The notes: generated by a model not told the origin, from the sequence alone. A stretch of 8,510 nucleotides of DNA from Lachnospiraceae bacterium (GCA_021204285.1 JAJPZP010000013.1:1-8510), one strand, 5' to 3'. Shown: positions 1-7,088, counted from the first letter of the stretch. Numbers and translations: made by a program.

Positions 1-2
1 AC

Positions 3-39
3 GATCAGCTGCTGCTGATCCGTCTTCACTTTGTGAAGA
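3..39. repeat. Two tandem perfect short hairpins in a coding tail
   Basis: GATCAGC (3-9) pairs perfectly with GCTGATC (14-20) around a 4-base loop. Two bases later TCTTCAC (23-29) pairs perfectly with GTGAAGA (33-39) around a TTT loop. Both lie inside the partial coding frame and have no T-tract after them, so they are not intrinsic terminators. Function unknown. Confidence 0.5.
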
Positions 40-113
40 TCGAGAAGCCTGAAGACGCCAGAACGCCCGGGCAGATGCTCGAGGAGATCAAAAAGAAATC
101 AAAGCTTACTTAG
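3..113 (+). CDS. C-terminal tail of an unidentified protein (5' end outside the window)
   Basis: One frame is open from the left edge to a TAG at 111-113 and gives 36 residues: a leucine-rich start (DQLLLIRLHF) followed by a charged, lysine-rich end (EEIKKKSKLT). The lysine-rich finish looks like a natural C-terminus. No motif in this fragment lets me name the family, and the frame is supported mainly by being open, by its codon use and by the neat convergent arrangement. Its last 15 bases overlap the 3' end of the CYTH gene on the other strand. The first 39 bases contain two perfect short inverted repeats (see the repeat entry), which could bias the composition of this stretch. Confidence 0.55.
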   Translation, partial: DQLLLIRLHFVKIEKPEDARTPGQMLEEIKKKSKLT

Positions 114-545
114 CGTGCTGTTGTGATATGCAGGGGAATCCGTCACCTCTTCGCCAAACCAGTCCGGCGGCGTGAAGGCGTGCGCGGCCTCCTCAGAAGG
201 GAATTCGACCTCGGCAAGCCAGAGCCCGGGTACCGGCGCGAAGAATTCGTCAAGCTCAATGGTATACGGTTCAAAGGGAATGAGATGGCGGCGTTTTGAG
301 ATTCGTCGGCAATCCGCCTTCGCGAGCAGATGAAGATAAGCTTCCTTAGTAAGAGGAAGATTGTATTCCTCACGGATCATGTTCCCCCTCGCCTTGTAGG
401 TCAGATAATATTCTTCATCCTGCCGTCGGACGCGCACGACAGGATCGGTGCAGAGATAGGCCTGCTCGATCTCGTGATAAGGGCAGGAACTCAGATCCGG
501 CGTCTCGCGGATCAGATATTTTCGTTCAATTTCAAATGTTTTCAT
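99..545 (-). CDS. CYTH-domain protein (triphosphate tunnel family phosphohydrolase)
   Basis: The 148-residue product is a single short CYTH domain. Near the N-terminus it has the hallmark ExExK signature (E5-I-E7-R-K9), followed by alternating charged strands that would line the tunnel: RVRR (38-41), YKAR (50-53), EEYNL (59-63), SKRRHLI (83-89), ELDEF (97-101) and AEVEF (111-115). The family binds triphosphate compounds with divalent metal in a beta-barrel and includes inorganic or thiamine triphosphatases and class IV adenylate cyclases; the exact substrate cannot be read from sequence, but triphosphatase is the likelier role for a small stand-alone bacterial member. Of two nearby ATGs I chose the inner one (MKTFEIERK), because the AAGGAG ribosome site sits 6 bases before it and directly touches the outer ATG. 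It is divergent from the DJ-1 gene and overlaps the upstream partial gene tail to tail by 15 bases. Confidence 0.9.
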   Translation of the reverse strand: MKTFEIERKYLIRETPDLSSCPYHEIEQAYLCTDPVVRVRRQDEEYYLTYKARGNMIREEYNLPLTKEAYLHLLAKADCRRISKRRHLIPFEPYTIELDEFFAPVPGLWLAEVEFPSEEAAHAFTPPDWFGEEVTDSPAYHNSTLSKL

Positions 546-565
546 GGGCATCTCCTTTCCAGGCA

Positions 566-574
566 AGTGTAGCA
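566..574 (-). promoter_or_regulatory. Predicted extended -10 promoter of the CYTH gene
   Basis: Read on the minus strand this is TGC-TACACT, an extended -10 element. No good -35 is present; the position 17 bases upstream reads TAGCAT. Transcription would start near 559, giving a very short leader of about 14 bases that just contains the ribosome binding site. It is the mirror partner of the + strand promoter at 590-598. Confidence 0.45.
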
Positions 575-596
575 TATTTTGAGAAAACATGCTACA
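568..596. repeat. Inverted repeat joining two divergent promoters (possible operator)
   Basis: TGTAGCAT (568-575) and ATGCTACA (589-596) are perfect 8-base inverted arms around a 13-base A/T-rich centre. Each arm includes the extended -10 core of one divergent promoter and lies at the -35 position of the other. The symmetry could simply come from two facing -10 boxes, or it could be a binding site for a dimeric regulator controlling both genes. Confidence 0.5.
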
Positions 597-598
597 AT
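590..598 (+). promoter_or_regulatory. Predicted extended -10 promoter of the DJ-1 family gene
   Basis: TGC-TACAAT matches an extended -10 element (5 of 6 in the -10 hexamer). The -35 position (570-575, TAGCAT) is poor, as is tolerated with a TGN extension. The predicted start near 605 leaves a leader of about 40 bases before the ATG at 646. Confidence 0.55.
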
Positions 599-645
599 GG
601 CAATAATCAGCAAATGAAACGCAAATCAGACAGGAGGTATTAAAA

Positions 646-1191
646 ATGGGTAAAGTATATGTATTTCTCGCGGACGGTCTGGAAGAAATCGAAGGCCTGA
701 CAGTTGTGGATATCCTGCGCCGCGCGGACGTGGAACTGCGGACGGTTTCGATCACGGACAGGCACCTGGTAAACGGCAGCCACCAGATCCCGATTACAGC
801 GGATGTCCGTTTTGAGGACACGGATTTTTCCGATGCGGAGGCGCTTGTATTGCCGGGCGGCATGCCGGGTACACTGAATCTTGGAAACTGCAAGGAGCTG
901 ACAGATCTGCTGGTCGATTTTTATAAAAAAGGCGGTCTTGTCGCTGCGATCTGCGCTGCGCCGAGCGTGCTGGGAGATCTGGGCATACTAAAAGGGAAAA
1001 AGGCGACCTGCTATCCGGGCTTTGAGGAGCGGCTCACCGGGGCTGAGGCCGTGCAGGAGCCTGTGGTCTGCGACGGCAATGTGATTACAAGCCGCGGTAT
1101 GGGGACCGCGATACCTTTCGCGCTCGCGCTGGTATCCCGGCTTGTCTCCCCGGAAAAATCCGAGGAGATCAGCCAGGACATTATCTACTGA
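646..1191 (+). CDS. DJ-1/PfpI superfamily protein (YajL/ThiJ-like)
   Basis: The 181-residue product is a complete DJ-1-type protein. It shows the N-terminal strand with the conserved acid (GLEEIEG; E16 aligns with Glu18 of human DJ-1), the PGG loop (70-72), the nucleophile elbow AICAAP with the reactive cysteine C103, and the C-terminal SRGMGTA segment typical of the YajL/DJ-1 branch. Members are linked to oxidative-stress protection and have been described as glyoxalase, deglycase or chaperone-like, with the enzymatic role debated; a cytosolic stress or repair role is the safe reading. The start is set by AGGAGG at 632-637, 8 bases before the ATG, and the length matches the family (about 180-190). 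It appears to be monocistronic, driven by the extended -10 promoter at 590-598. Its last 7 bases overlap the stop of the convergent spore protein gene. Confidence 0.94.
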   Translation: MGKVYVFLADGLEEIEGLTVVDILRRADVELRTVSITDRHLVNGSHQIPITADVRFEDTDFSDAEALVLPGGMPGTLNLGNCKELTDLLVDFYKKGGLVAAICAAPSVLGDLGILKGKKATCYPGFEERLTGAEAVQEPVVCDGNVITSRGMGTAIPFALALVSRLVSPEKSEEISQDIIY

Positions 1192-1406
1192 CCGGAAGAC
1201 ATCTGCTGTTCCTGCTTCATGATCATCTTTTTGACCATTTCACCGCCGATCGAGCCGGCCTCTTTGCTGGTCAGATCGCCGTTGTAACCGTCCTTCAGGT
1301 TGACGCCGAGCTCGCTTGCGACCTCTTCCTTGAAACGGTCCATGGCAGCTTTCGCTTCCGGTACCGCCATACGGTTGGTTCCGGACTTGCTGTTCTGATC
1401 TGTCAT
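1185..1406 (-). CDS. Alpha/beta-type small acid-soluble spore protein (SASP)
   Basis: The 73-residue product has both conserved blocks of alpha/beta SASPs: KEEVASELGVNL (26-37), which includes the site where the germination protease GPR cuts (after E28 by family analogy), and GDLTSKEAGSIGGEMVKKMI (43-62), the C-terminal DNA-binding signature. These proteins are made in the forespore, coat and protect spore DNA from UV and chemicals, and are degraded at germination. Their presence says the organism can form endospores. The start is chosen because a near-perfect GGAGGTGAT ribosome site lies just upstream; an in-frame extension further upstream has no such support. A sigma-G type promoter precedes it (1427-1455). 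It overlaps the DJ-1 gene tail to tail by 7 bases. Confidence 0.96.
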   Translation of the reverse strand: MTDQNSKSGTNRMAVPEAKAAMDRFKEEVASELGVNLKDGYNGDLTSKEAGSIGGEMVKKMIMKQEQQMSSGQ

Positions 1407-1426
1407 GATTATCACCTCCATGCCCA

Positions 1427-1455
1427 TAGTATCCGCCAAACAGCGCCCGGCATAC
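1427..1455 (-). promoter_or_regulatory. Predicted sigma-G (forespore) promoter of the SASP gene
   Basis: On the minus strand the -35 reads GTATG (1451-1455), then 17 bases, then -10 GATACTA (1427-1433). This fits the Bacillus sigma-G consensus GHATR-N17/18-CATNHTA except for the weakly conserved first C of the -10. A start near 1420 would place the ribosome site almost at the 5' end of the message. SASP genes are classic sigma-G targets, so motif and gene agree. Confidence 0.65.
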
Positions 1456-1565
1456 TGGAAAGTTTTGCAACTGATCAGAACCGTGTTCCCTCCGGCACAG
1501 CCACCGCCCGGCGCCCTCCTCCGCAACGGTTTCGCTTTGCAGCGTGAGTGGACTGGCGGCAGGTC

Positions 1566-1594
1566 TGGACAGCGTGTTTTTTTTGTGCTATACT
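1566..1594 (+). promoter_or_regulatory. Sigma-A promoter of the tig-clpP-clpX operon
   Basis: TGGACA (1566-1571, 5/6 to consensus), an exact 17-base spacer, and TATACT (1589-1594, 5/6) preceded by a TGTGC extension. It is the strongest housekeeping promoter in the window. Predicted start is near 1601, giving a leader of about 66 bases. I see no CtsR-type direct heptad repeat or CIRCE element around it, so heat-shock control is not evident from sequence. Confidence 0.8.
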
Positions 1595-1666
1595 CTTAAA
1601 ATGTCTATGAGTATGTAAATCAGGCAATACTGAGATATGATAAATTTAAGGAGGACAGTTTTTACA

Positions 1667-2953
1667 ATGAGCATACAGGTGGAGAAGCTTGAGAAGAACA
1701 TGGCGAAGCTGACGGTCGAGGTGCCGGCGGAGGAAGTGGAGAAGGCGATTCAGAACGTCTATCTGAAGTCGAGGAAGAGCATCAATATCCCGGGATTCCG
1801 CAAGGGGAAAGCTCCGCGTCAGCTGATTGAAAAGATGTACGGCAAGGAAATTTTTTACAGTGACGCGATGGACGCGATGCTTCCAAAGGCATATTCGGAC
1901 GCAGCCTCAGAGTGCGGCGAGGAGATCGTCTCCTATCCGTCGATTGATGTGACGCAGTTCGAGAGCGGCAAGCCCTTTATTTTCACAGCGGAGGTCGCGC
2001 TGAAGCCGCCGGTGACGCTCGGTGAGTACAAGGGGATCGAGGTGGAGAAGGCTTCCCTCGAGGTAACCGATGAGGAGATCGACGCGAAGATCGAAAAAGA
2101 GCGTGATGAAAACTCCAGAACGGTCACGGTAGAGGACCGCGCGGTGGAGAACGGCGACATTGTGACGCTTGACTTTGAGGGTTTTGTGGACGGCGAGGCC
2201 TTCGAGGGCGGCAAGGGTGAGAACTACGAGCTGACGATCGGTTCCGGCATGTTTATCCCGGGCTTTGAGGAGCAGCTGATCGGCGCGAAGATCGAGGAGG
2301 ATCTCGAGGTCAATGTCACCTTCCCGGAGGAGTACGGTGCAAAGGAACTGGCCGGAAAGGCTGCGGTATTCAAGTGCAAAGTACACGGCATCAAAGTGAA
2401 GGAGCTTCCGGATGTAGACGATGAATTCGCGCAGGAGGTGTCGGAATTTGACACGCTCGAGGAGTATAAAGCGGACATTAAGGCGAATATCCTGAAAGAG
2501 AAGGAAGCGAAGGCACGCAATGAAAAAGAAGATGTGGTGATCGCGAAGATCATCGAGAACGCCCAGATGGAGATTCCGGATGCGATGGTGGATTACCAGA
2601 CGCAGCAGATGCTGGATGACTTCGGCCGTCGGATGCAGAGCCAGGGTCTGTCGCTCGAACAGTACTTCCAGTATACGGGGATGACCGAGGAGCAGTACAG
2701 GGAGCAGGCGAAGCCCTCCGCGCTCAAGAATATCCAGAGCAGGCTGGTACTCGAGGCAGTGGCCGAGACGGAGAAGATCGAGGTGAGCGACGAGGATATG
2801 GACGCGGAGTTCGCTCGTATGGCGGAGCAGTATGGAATGGAAGCCGAAAAGATAAAAGAGTTTTACGGCGAAGCCCAGCTGGACGAGATGAAGAAAGATC
2901 TTGCGATTCAGAAAGCCGTTACGCTTGTGACCGACGCGGCTGTAGAAGCCTAA
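1667..2953 (+). CDS. tig: Trigger factor, ribosome-associated chaperone and prolyl isomerase
   Basis: The 428-residue product is full length (E. coli 432). It has the N-terminal ribosome-binding domain with the L23-docking signature GFRKGKAP at 43-50, an FKBP-type peptidyl-prolyl isomerase domain at about 158-243 (GDIVTLDFEGFVDGEAFEGG onwards, then FIPGFEEQLIG), and the helical C-terminal chaperone domain from about 245 to the end. It meets nascent chains at the ribosome exit tunnel and speeds proline isomerisation. The ATG at 1667 is chosen because MSIQVEKLEKNMAKL is the usual family N-terminus. AAGGAGG at 1648-1654 is about 12 bases upstream, rather far, while an in-frame ATG at 1637 precedes that site and is not credible. 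It is the first gene of a block with clpP 74 bases downstream, consistent with cotranscription of folding and degradation factors. Confidence 0.97.
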   Translation: MSIQVEKLEKNMAKLTVEVPAEEVEKAIQNVYLKSRKSINIPGFRKGKAPRQLIEKMYGKEIFYSDAMDAMLPKAYSDAASECGEEIVSYPSIDVTQFESGKPFIFTAEVALKPPVTLGEYKGIEVEKASLEVTDEEIDAKIEKERDENSRTVTVEDRAVENGDIVTLDFEGFVDGEAFEGGKGENYELTIGSGMFIPGFEEQLIGAKIEEDLEVNVTFPEEYGAKELAGKAAVFKCKVHGIKVKELPDVDDEFAQEVSEFDTLEEYKADIKANILKEKEAKARNEKEDVVIAKIIENAQMEIPDAMVDYQTQQMLDDFGRRMQSQGLSLEQYFQYTGMTEEQYREQAKPSALKNIQSRLVLEAVAETEKIEVSDEDMDAEFARMAEQYGMEAEKIKEFYGEAQLDEMKKDLAIQKAVTLVTDAAVEA

Positions 2954-2970
2954 AAGAAACCTTGAGACCA

Positions 2971-2996
2971 GAGGGCATAGCGGTTGCTGTGCCCTT
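2971..2996 (+). terminator. Stem-loop between tig and clpP (weak terminator or processing site)
   Basis: GAGGGCATAGC (2971-2981) pairs with GCTGTGCCCTT (2986-2996) around a GGTT loop: 11 pairs, two of them G-U. It is followed only by CTTATAC rather than a clean T-run, so termination would be partial at best. No convincing promoter lies between it and clpP, so it more likely tunes tig versus clpPX levels or protects mRNA ends. Confidence 0.5.
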
Positions 2997-3027
2997 CTTA
3001 TACGGAAAAGTATGAGGAGGAGTAAAA

Positions 3028-3609
3028 ATGGCATTGGTACCTTATGTGATTGAGCAGACCAGCAGAGGAGAGCGGAGTTACGACATCTACTCCCGTCTTC
3101 TGAAAGAGCGGATTATCTTCCTGGGAGAGGAAGTCAATGAGACGACAGCGAGCCTCACCGTGGCACAGCTTCTGTTCCTGGAGTCCGAGGATCCGGGAAA
3201 GGACATTCATCTGTATATCAACAGCCCGGGTGGCATGGTGACCGCCGGTATGGCGATCTTTGATACGATGAATTATATTAAATGTGACGTCTCGACGATC
3301 TGCATCGGCATGGCAGCCAGCATGGGAGCCTTCCTTCTGGCTGGCGGCGCGAAGGGCAAGCGCTTTGCGCTCCCGAACGCGGAGATCATGATCCATCAGC
3401 CCTCCGGCGGAGCGCAGGGGCAGGCCACGGAGATCGACATTGTGGCGAAGCACATCCTGCAGACGAGGGAAAAGCTGAATACCATCCTGGCCGAGCGCAC
3501 GGGCCAGCCGCTGGAAGTCATAGCGAGGGATACAGAGCGCGACAATTACATGACCGCGGACGAGGCGAAGGCCTATGGCCTGATCGATCAGGTGATCGCG
3601 GGACATTAG
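3028..3609 (+). CDS. clpP: ATP-dependent Clp protease proteolytic subunit
   Basis: The 193-residue product is a standard ClpP. The catalytic triad is intact: S98 in [10 protein letters not shown]123 in MIHQPSGG and D172 in RDTERDN, at the same numbering as Bacillus subtilis ClpP. The oligomerisation and substrate-strand segment INSPGG (64-69) and the Gln/Gly-rich handle ([10 protein letters not shown]) are present. Fourteen subunits form a barrel that degrades proteins fed in by ClpX or other Clp ATPases. The N-terminus [25 protein letters not shown] is the mature axial-loop type with almost no propeptide, as usual in Firmicutes. AGGAGG at 3015-3020 lies 7 bases before the ATG. clpX follows after 11 bases, so the two partners are cotranscribed. 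Confidence 0.98.
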   Translation: MALVPYVIEQTSRGERSYDIYSRLLKERIIFLGEEVNETTASLTVAQLLFLESEDPGKDIHLYINSPGGMVTAGMAIFDTMNYIKCDVSTICIGMAASMGAFLLAGGAKGKRFALPNAEIMIHQPSGGAQGQATEIDIVAKHILQTREKLNTILAERTGQPLEVIARDTERDNYMTADEAKAYGLIDQVIAGH

Positions 3610-3620
3610 AGGAGAATGTA

Positions 3621-4855
<1,235 letters not shown>

Positions 4856-4856
<1 letters not shown>

Positions 4857-4894
4857 TGCGCGCCTGCAGGAAAGCCATGAGGACAGAGAAATGA
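4856..4894 (+). other. 12-codon ORF bridging clpX and engB
   Basis: An ATG at 4856 overlaps the clpX stop (TGATG), and the frame encodes MRACRKAMRTEK before a TGA at 4892-4894 that overlaps the expected engB ATG at 4891 (ATGA). Its ribosome site is weak, so translation would depend on ribosomes finishing clpX. It may be a coupling leader, the scar of a lost gene (lon often sits here in relatives), or chance: a 12-codon ORF is not by itself significant. Confidence 0.25.
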
Positions 4895-4965
4895 TAATCA
4901 GGCATGCACAGCTGGATACTGTCTGCTGAGTATCAAGCTAGCTGCCGGAGAACGCGCTGCCCGAG
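4891..4965 (+). pseudogene. engB: Interrupted 5' end of engB with two in-frame stop codons
   Basis: From the ATG at 4891, which has GAGGA at 4879-4883 in good position, the frame reads MIIRHAQLDTVC, stop (TGA 4927-4929), VSS, stop (TAG 4939-4941), LPENALPE, and then runs straight into the EngB GTPase domain without frameshift. Family N-termini of this kind typically read ...VCGVSSKLPE, so a GGA to TGA and an AAG to TAG change, one base each, would explain both stops. TGA and TAG are used as ordinary stops by neighbouring genes, so a changed genetic code is unlikely. This is either a real double nonsense allele or a sequence error. Confidence 0.65.
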
Positions 4966-5484
4966 GTGGCCTTCGCCGGCAAGTCCAATGTAGGAAAATC
5001 CTCGCTGATCAACTGCCTTCTGAACTGGAAAGCGCTGGCACGGACTTCCTCGCAGCCGGGAAAGACACAGACAATTAATTTTTATAAAGTAAATGAAGAG
5101 GCTTACCTGGTCGATCTGCCAGGTTACGGTTATGCGAAGGCGAGCGCTGAGATTCGCGCAGACTGGGGCAGGATGATCGAGCGCTATCTGCATTCCTCTT
5201 CCCAGCTTCGGGCGGTGTTCCTGCTGATCGACATCCGGCATGAGCCGTCGGCGAATGACCGGGAGATGTACCGCTGGATTGTGACGCAGGGCTATGAACC
5301 GGTCATCATCACCACAAAACTCGACAAGCTGAAAAGAAGTCAGGTGTCAAAGCAGATAAAGCTGATACGGGAGACGCTGGGACTTCCGGCGGGGACGGCG
5401 CTGATTCCCTTTTCCGCGCAGACGCGGCAGGGACGCGAGGAAATCTGGGACGCGATAGAGTCTGCTAGAGCAGTTCCCTCATGA
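4966..5484 (+). CDS. engB: EngB/YsxC/YihA ribosome-biogenesis GTPase, uninterrupted part
   Basis: This is the open part of the frame, with GTG at 4966 as the first plausible alternative start. All GTPase motifs are intact: G1 GKSNVGKS, the switch I region SSQPGKTQTINFY with the G2 threonine, G3 DLPGYG, G4 TKLD and G5 SAQ. Counted from the expected ATG at 4891 the protein would be 197 codons, the normal family size; from GTG it is 172 residues and lacks the first 25, although strand beta-1 and the P-loop remain. EngB helps assemble the 50S ribosomal subunit and is essential in several bacteria, so total loss would be surprising. The GTG has no good ribosome site (GGAG is 15 bases away), so efficient restart is doubtful. 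The 3' end overlaps the convergent DUF4364 gene by 20 bases. Confidence 0.85.
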   Translation: MAFAGKSNVGKSSLINCLLNWKALARTSSQPGKTQTINFYKVNEEAYLVDLPGYGYAKASAEIRADWGRMIERYLHSSSQLRAVFLLIDIRHEPSANDREMYRWIVTQGYEPVIITTKLDKLKRSQVSKQIKLIRETLGLPAGTALIPFSAQTRQGREEIWDAIESARAVPS

Positions 5485-5986
5485 TATACGCATAGATCTC
5501 CTGACTTTTGGCCTGCCAGTGACTGCATATCGCTCTGGCCTCGTCCTCCGATGGGACGGAAAGCGTCAGTTCGATGAGCGTGGAATCCGGTTCTCTCACC
5601 AGGCAGCGCGCGAGCCAGCCTTCATCGCCGGCCGGAAAGCAGTCCGTCACGTTGGAGAAGGTCTCCCGGATCTCAATCTCGTGCTCTTTCAGAAAGGCAT
5701 TGATATCCTGCAGCGCTGCTTCGGGAATCCGCTCCGCAAAGTAGGCGAGCGAGCTCTTACCGGAATCTGTGATCTGGTACAGGGTGCTGCCTGGTCTGGT
5801 GCTGTGCTCCCGGTGTTCTACAAGGCCGGTCTCCTCCAGCTCCGCCAGGATCTGCTGGAGCGTGAAGTAATCCGTATATTCGTGAACTAGCATCAGATCG
5901 GAGATCTGCGAGCCGGTCAGCGGGACGGTCGCCTGATCGAGCATCTTTAAGATAATCAGTTTATAAGTTGTAAGACTGTCGGACAT
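5465..5986 (-). CDS. DUF4364 family winged-helix protein
   Basis: The 173-residue product begins MSDSLTTYKLIILKML and has an N-terminal winged helix-turn-helix of about 80 residues (helices around TGSQISDLML and FTLQQILAELEETGLVE, wing around TLYQITDSGKSSL). A C-terminal alpha/beta domain of about 90 residues ends in SQEIYAYIMRELL. This matches the DUF4364 family of Firmicutes, a PadR/MarR-like presumed transcription regulator whose targets are unknown to me. The start has GGAGG 9 bases upstream. It is the second gene after the glycosyltransferase (26-base gap, no promoter seen between), so it is probably cotranscribed with it. Its stop lies inside the engB 3' end. The frame stays open upstream of the chosen ATG, antisense-like through the glycosyltransferase, but that extension is not protein-like. 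Confidence 0.88.
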   Translation of the reverse strand: MSDSLTTYKLIILKMLDQATVPLTGSQISDLMLVHEYTDYFTLQQILAELEETGLVEHREHSTRPGSTLYQITDSGKSSLAYFAERIPEAALQDINAFLKEHEIEIRETFSNVTDCFPAGDEGWLARCLVREPDSTLIELTLSVPSEDEARAICSHWQAKSQEIYAYIMRELL

Positions 5987-6012
5987 GGAATCGTTCCTCC
6001 GTTTGCTGTAAT

Positions 6013-6960
6013 TTAACGGATTCGGGTGGAATCCTCTCTGTTCGTCTCGGCAATGATAAAATGGGGACGGCGTTTCGTCTCCATATAAGTCTTGGCAATG
6101 TACTGCCCCATGATGCCGAGACAGAAAAGCTGTAATCCCCCGATAAAAATAATGATGCAGATCGTGGACGCCCAGCCCGCCACCGGGTCCCCGAAGATCA
6201 GCCTTCGCACAATGATGAAGAGCAACAGGAAAAATGACACAAGGGTCATCAGCATGCCGCCCCAGGAGGCGATACTCAGCGGCGCCTGGGAGAAATTGAT
6301 GATTCCGTCGATCGCGTATTTCACGAGTTTCCAGAAGCTCCACTTCGTCTGCCCGGCGGCCCGCTCCACATTGTCGAAAGAAAGCCAGTAAGTACGGAAT
6401 CCGACCCAGCCGAAGATTCCCTTGGAAAAGCGGTTGTATTCCGACATGGAGACAACGGCGTCCGCCATCTCGCGGCGCATCAGCCGGAAATCTCTCGCCC
6501 CGTCGACCATATCTGTGTCGGAGATGCGGTTGATCAGCCGGTAGAATCGCCTCGCGAACCAGCTTCTGACAGGCGGCTCGCCATTGCGGTCTTTCCTCCG
6601 GGTGGCGACGCTGTCGTACTCTCCGCTCTCCAGAAGCGCGATCATCTGCGGGAGCAGCGCGGGAGGATCCTGCAGATCCGCGTCCATGACAGCGACATAG
6701 TCTCCGTCCACGTTGCACAGGCCGGCGTACATCGCGGCCTCCTTCCCAAAGTTGCGGGAAAAAGAGAGATACGTTACATGGGCATCCTGCCCCGCCAACT
6801 GCCGCAGTACGGAGAGTGTCCCATCCGTGGAGCCGTCATCCACAAAAATAAATTCATAATCACAGTTTGTCCCCTGCAGTACAGCGCCCGTCTCCGAGTA
6901 GAAGAAAGGCAGCGATTCCTGCTCATTATAGCAGGGGACGATGATGGATACTTTCGGCAT
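6013..6960 (-). CDS. GT2 family membrane glycosyltransferase (DPM1/GtrB-like)
   Basis: The 315-residue product has a GT-A fold GT2 catalytic domain: the nucleotide-sugar binding start VSIIVPCYNEQESL (4-17), DDGS (41-44), the metal-binding DAD (93-95) within VMDADLQDPP, and the acceptor-side RAAGQTKWS (200-208). Two hydrophobic membrane helices follow at about 228-251 and 262-285, then a short basic cytoplasmic tail. This is the layout of GtrB/CsbB/YkcC-type enzymes, which move a sugar from a nucleotide donor onto undecaprenyl phosphate at the inner face of the membrane for later use in cell-envelope glycans. The sugar cannot be told. The start MPKVSIIVP is chosen over upstream in-frame ATGs because GAGG lies 8 bases before it. 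A sigma-A promoter lies at 7002-7030. It leads an operon with the DUF4364 gene. Confidence 0.93.
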   Translation of the reverse strand: MPKVSIIVPCYNEQESLPFFYSETGAVLQGTNCDYEFIFVDDGSTDGTLSVLRQLAGQDAHVTYLSFSRNFGKEAAMYAGLCNVDGDYVAVMDADLQDPPALLPQMIALLESGEYDSVATRRKDRNGEPPVRSWFARRFYRLINRISDTDMVDGARDFRLMRREMADAVVSMSEYNRFSKGIFGWVGFRTYWLSFDNVERAAGQTKWSFWKLVKYAIDGIINFSQAPLSIASWGGMLMTLVSFFLLLFIIVRRLIFGDPVAGWASTICIIIFIGGLQLFCLGIMGQYIAKTYMETKRRPHFIIAETNREDSTRIR

Positions 6961-7001
6961 AAGCAAAACCTCATAGATCATGACTACACTTAACTGACGC
7001 C

Positions 7002-7030
7002 ATTGTACCATAGATTGCACAATTACACAA
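7002..7030 (-). promoter_or_regulatory. Sigma-A promoter of the glycosyltransferase-DUF4364 operon
   Basis: On the minus strand: TTGTGT (7025-7030), 17 bases, TACAAT (7002-7007), with a TATGG extension directly before the -10. The weak -35 is offset by the extended -10. The predicted start near 6995 gives a leader of about 35 bases. Confidence 0.7.
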
Positions 7031-7052
7031 AAAATAAATTTTATTCACAAAA
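7026..7052. repeat. Direct repeat CACAAAA between divergent promoters
   Basis: CACAAAA occurs at 7026-7032 and again at 7046-7052, exactly 20 bases (about two helix turns) apart. It overlaps the -35 box of the glycosyltransferase promoter and lies upstream of the rho promoter. The region is A/T-rich, so chance is a real alternative. Confidence 0.3.
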
Positions 7053-7059
7053 GTTTCGC

Positions 7060-7088
7060 TTTTCATTTTCTTTTAAAGATAGTATACT
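7060..7088 (+). promoter_or_regulatory. Sigma-A promoter of rho
   Basis: TTTTCA (7060-7065, 4/6), 17-base spacer, TATACT (7083-7088, 5/6). The start would be near 7095, leaving a leader of about 80 bases before rho. The leader includes the palindrome CCCTGATCAGGG (7113-7124) and a GGGA/TCCC pairing (7122-7125 with 7132-7135), both too short to call a riboregulator. Confidence 0.65.

Noticed and set aside
546..893. In-frame upstream extension of the CYTH gene into the DJ-1 gene
   Set aside because: It is antisense to the DJ-1 gene, and CYTH homology starts exactly at the ATG at 545, behind AAGGAG.
1405..1599. Small + strand ORF of 64 codons upstream of tig
   Set aside because: It overlaps the SASP promoter and the tig promoter, has no ribosome site and no recognisable protein character.
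1907..3034. Long 375-residue reading frame antisense to tig
   Set aside because: It is a mirror of the G/C-rich codon pattern of tig, with arginine/leucine/histidine-rich composition, no motif and no ribosome site.
4927..4941. Recoding of the engB UGA as selenocysteine or of UAG as pyrrolysine
   Set aside because: No selenocysteine-type stem-loop is evident, the family has no such residue, and TGA and TAG serve as ordinary stops for neighbouring genes (DJ-1, clpX, clpP, SASP).
5463..5473. CTGCTAGAGCAG-type palindrome at the engB/DUF4364 junction as a bidirectional terminator
   Set aside because: The stem is only about 4 pairs with no flanking A- and T-tracts.
5987..6718. In-frame upstream extension of the DUF4364 gene through the glycosyltransferase
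   Set aside because: It lies in a shifted frame of a clear GT2 gene and is arginine/glycine-rich. A good ribosome site marks the ATG at 5986 as the start.
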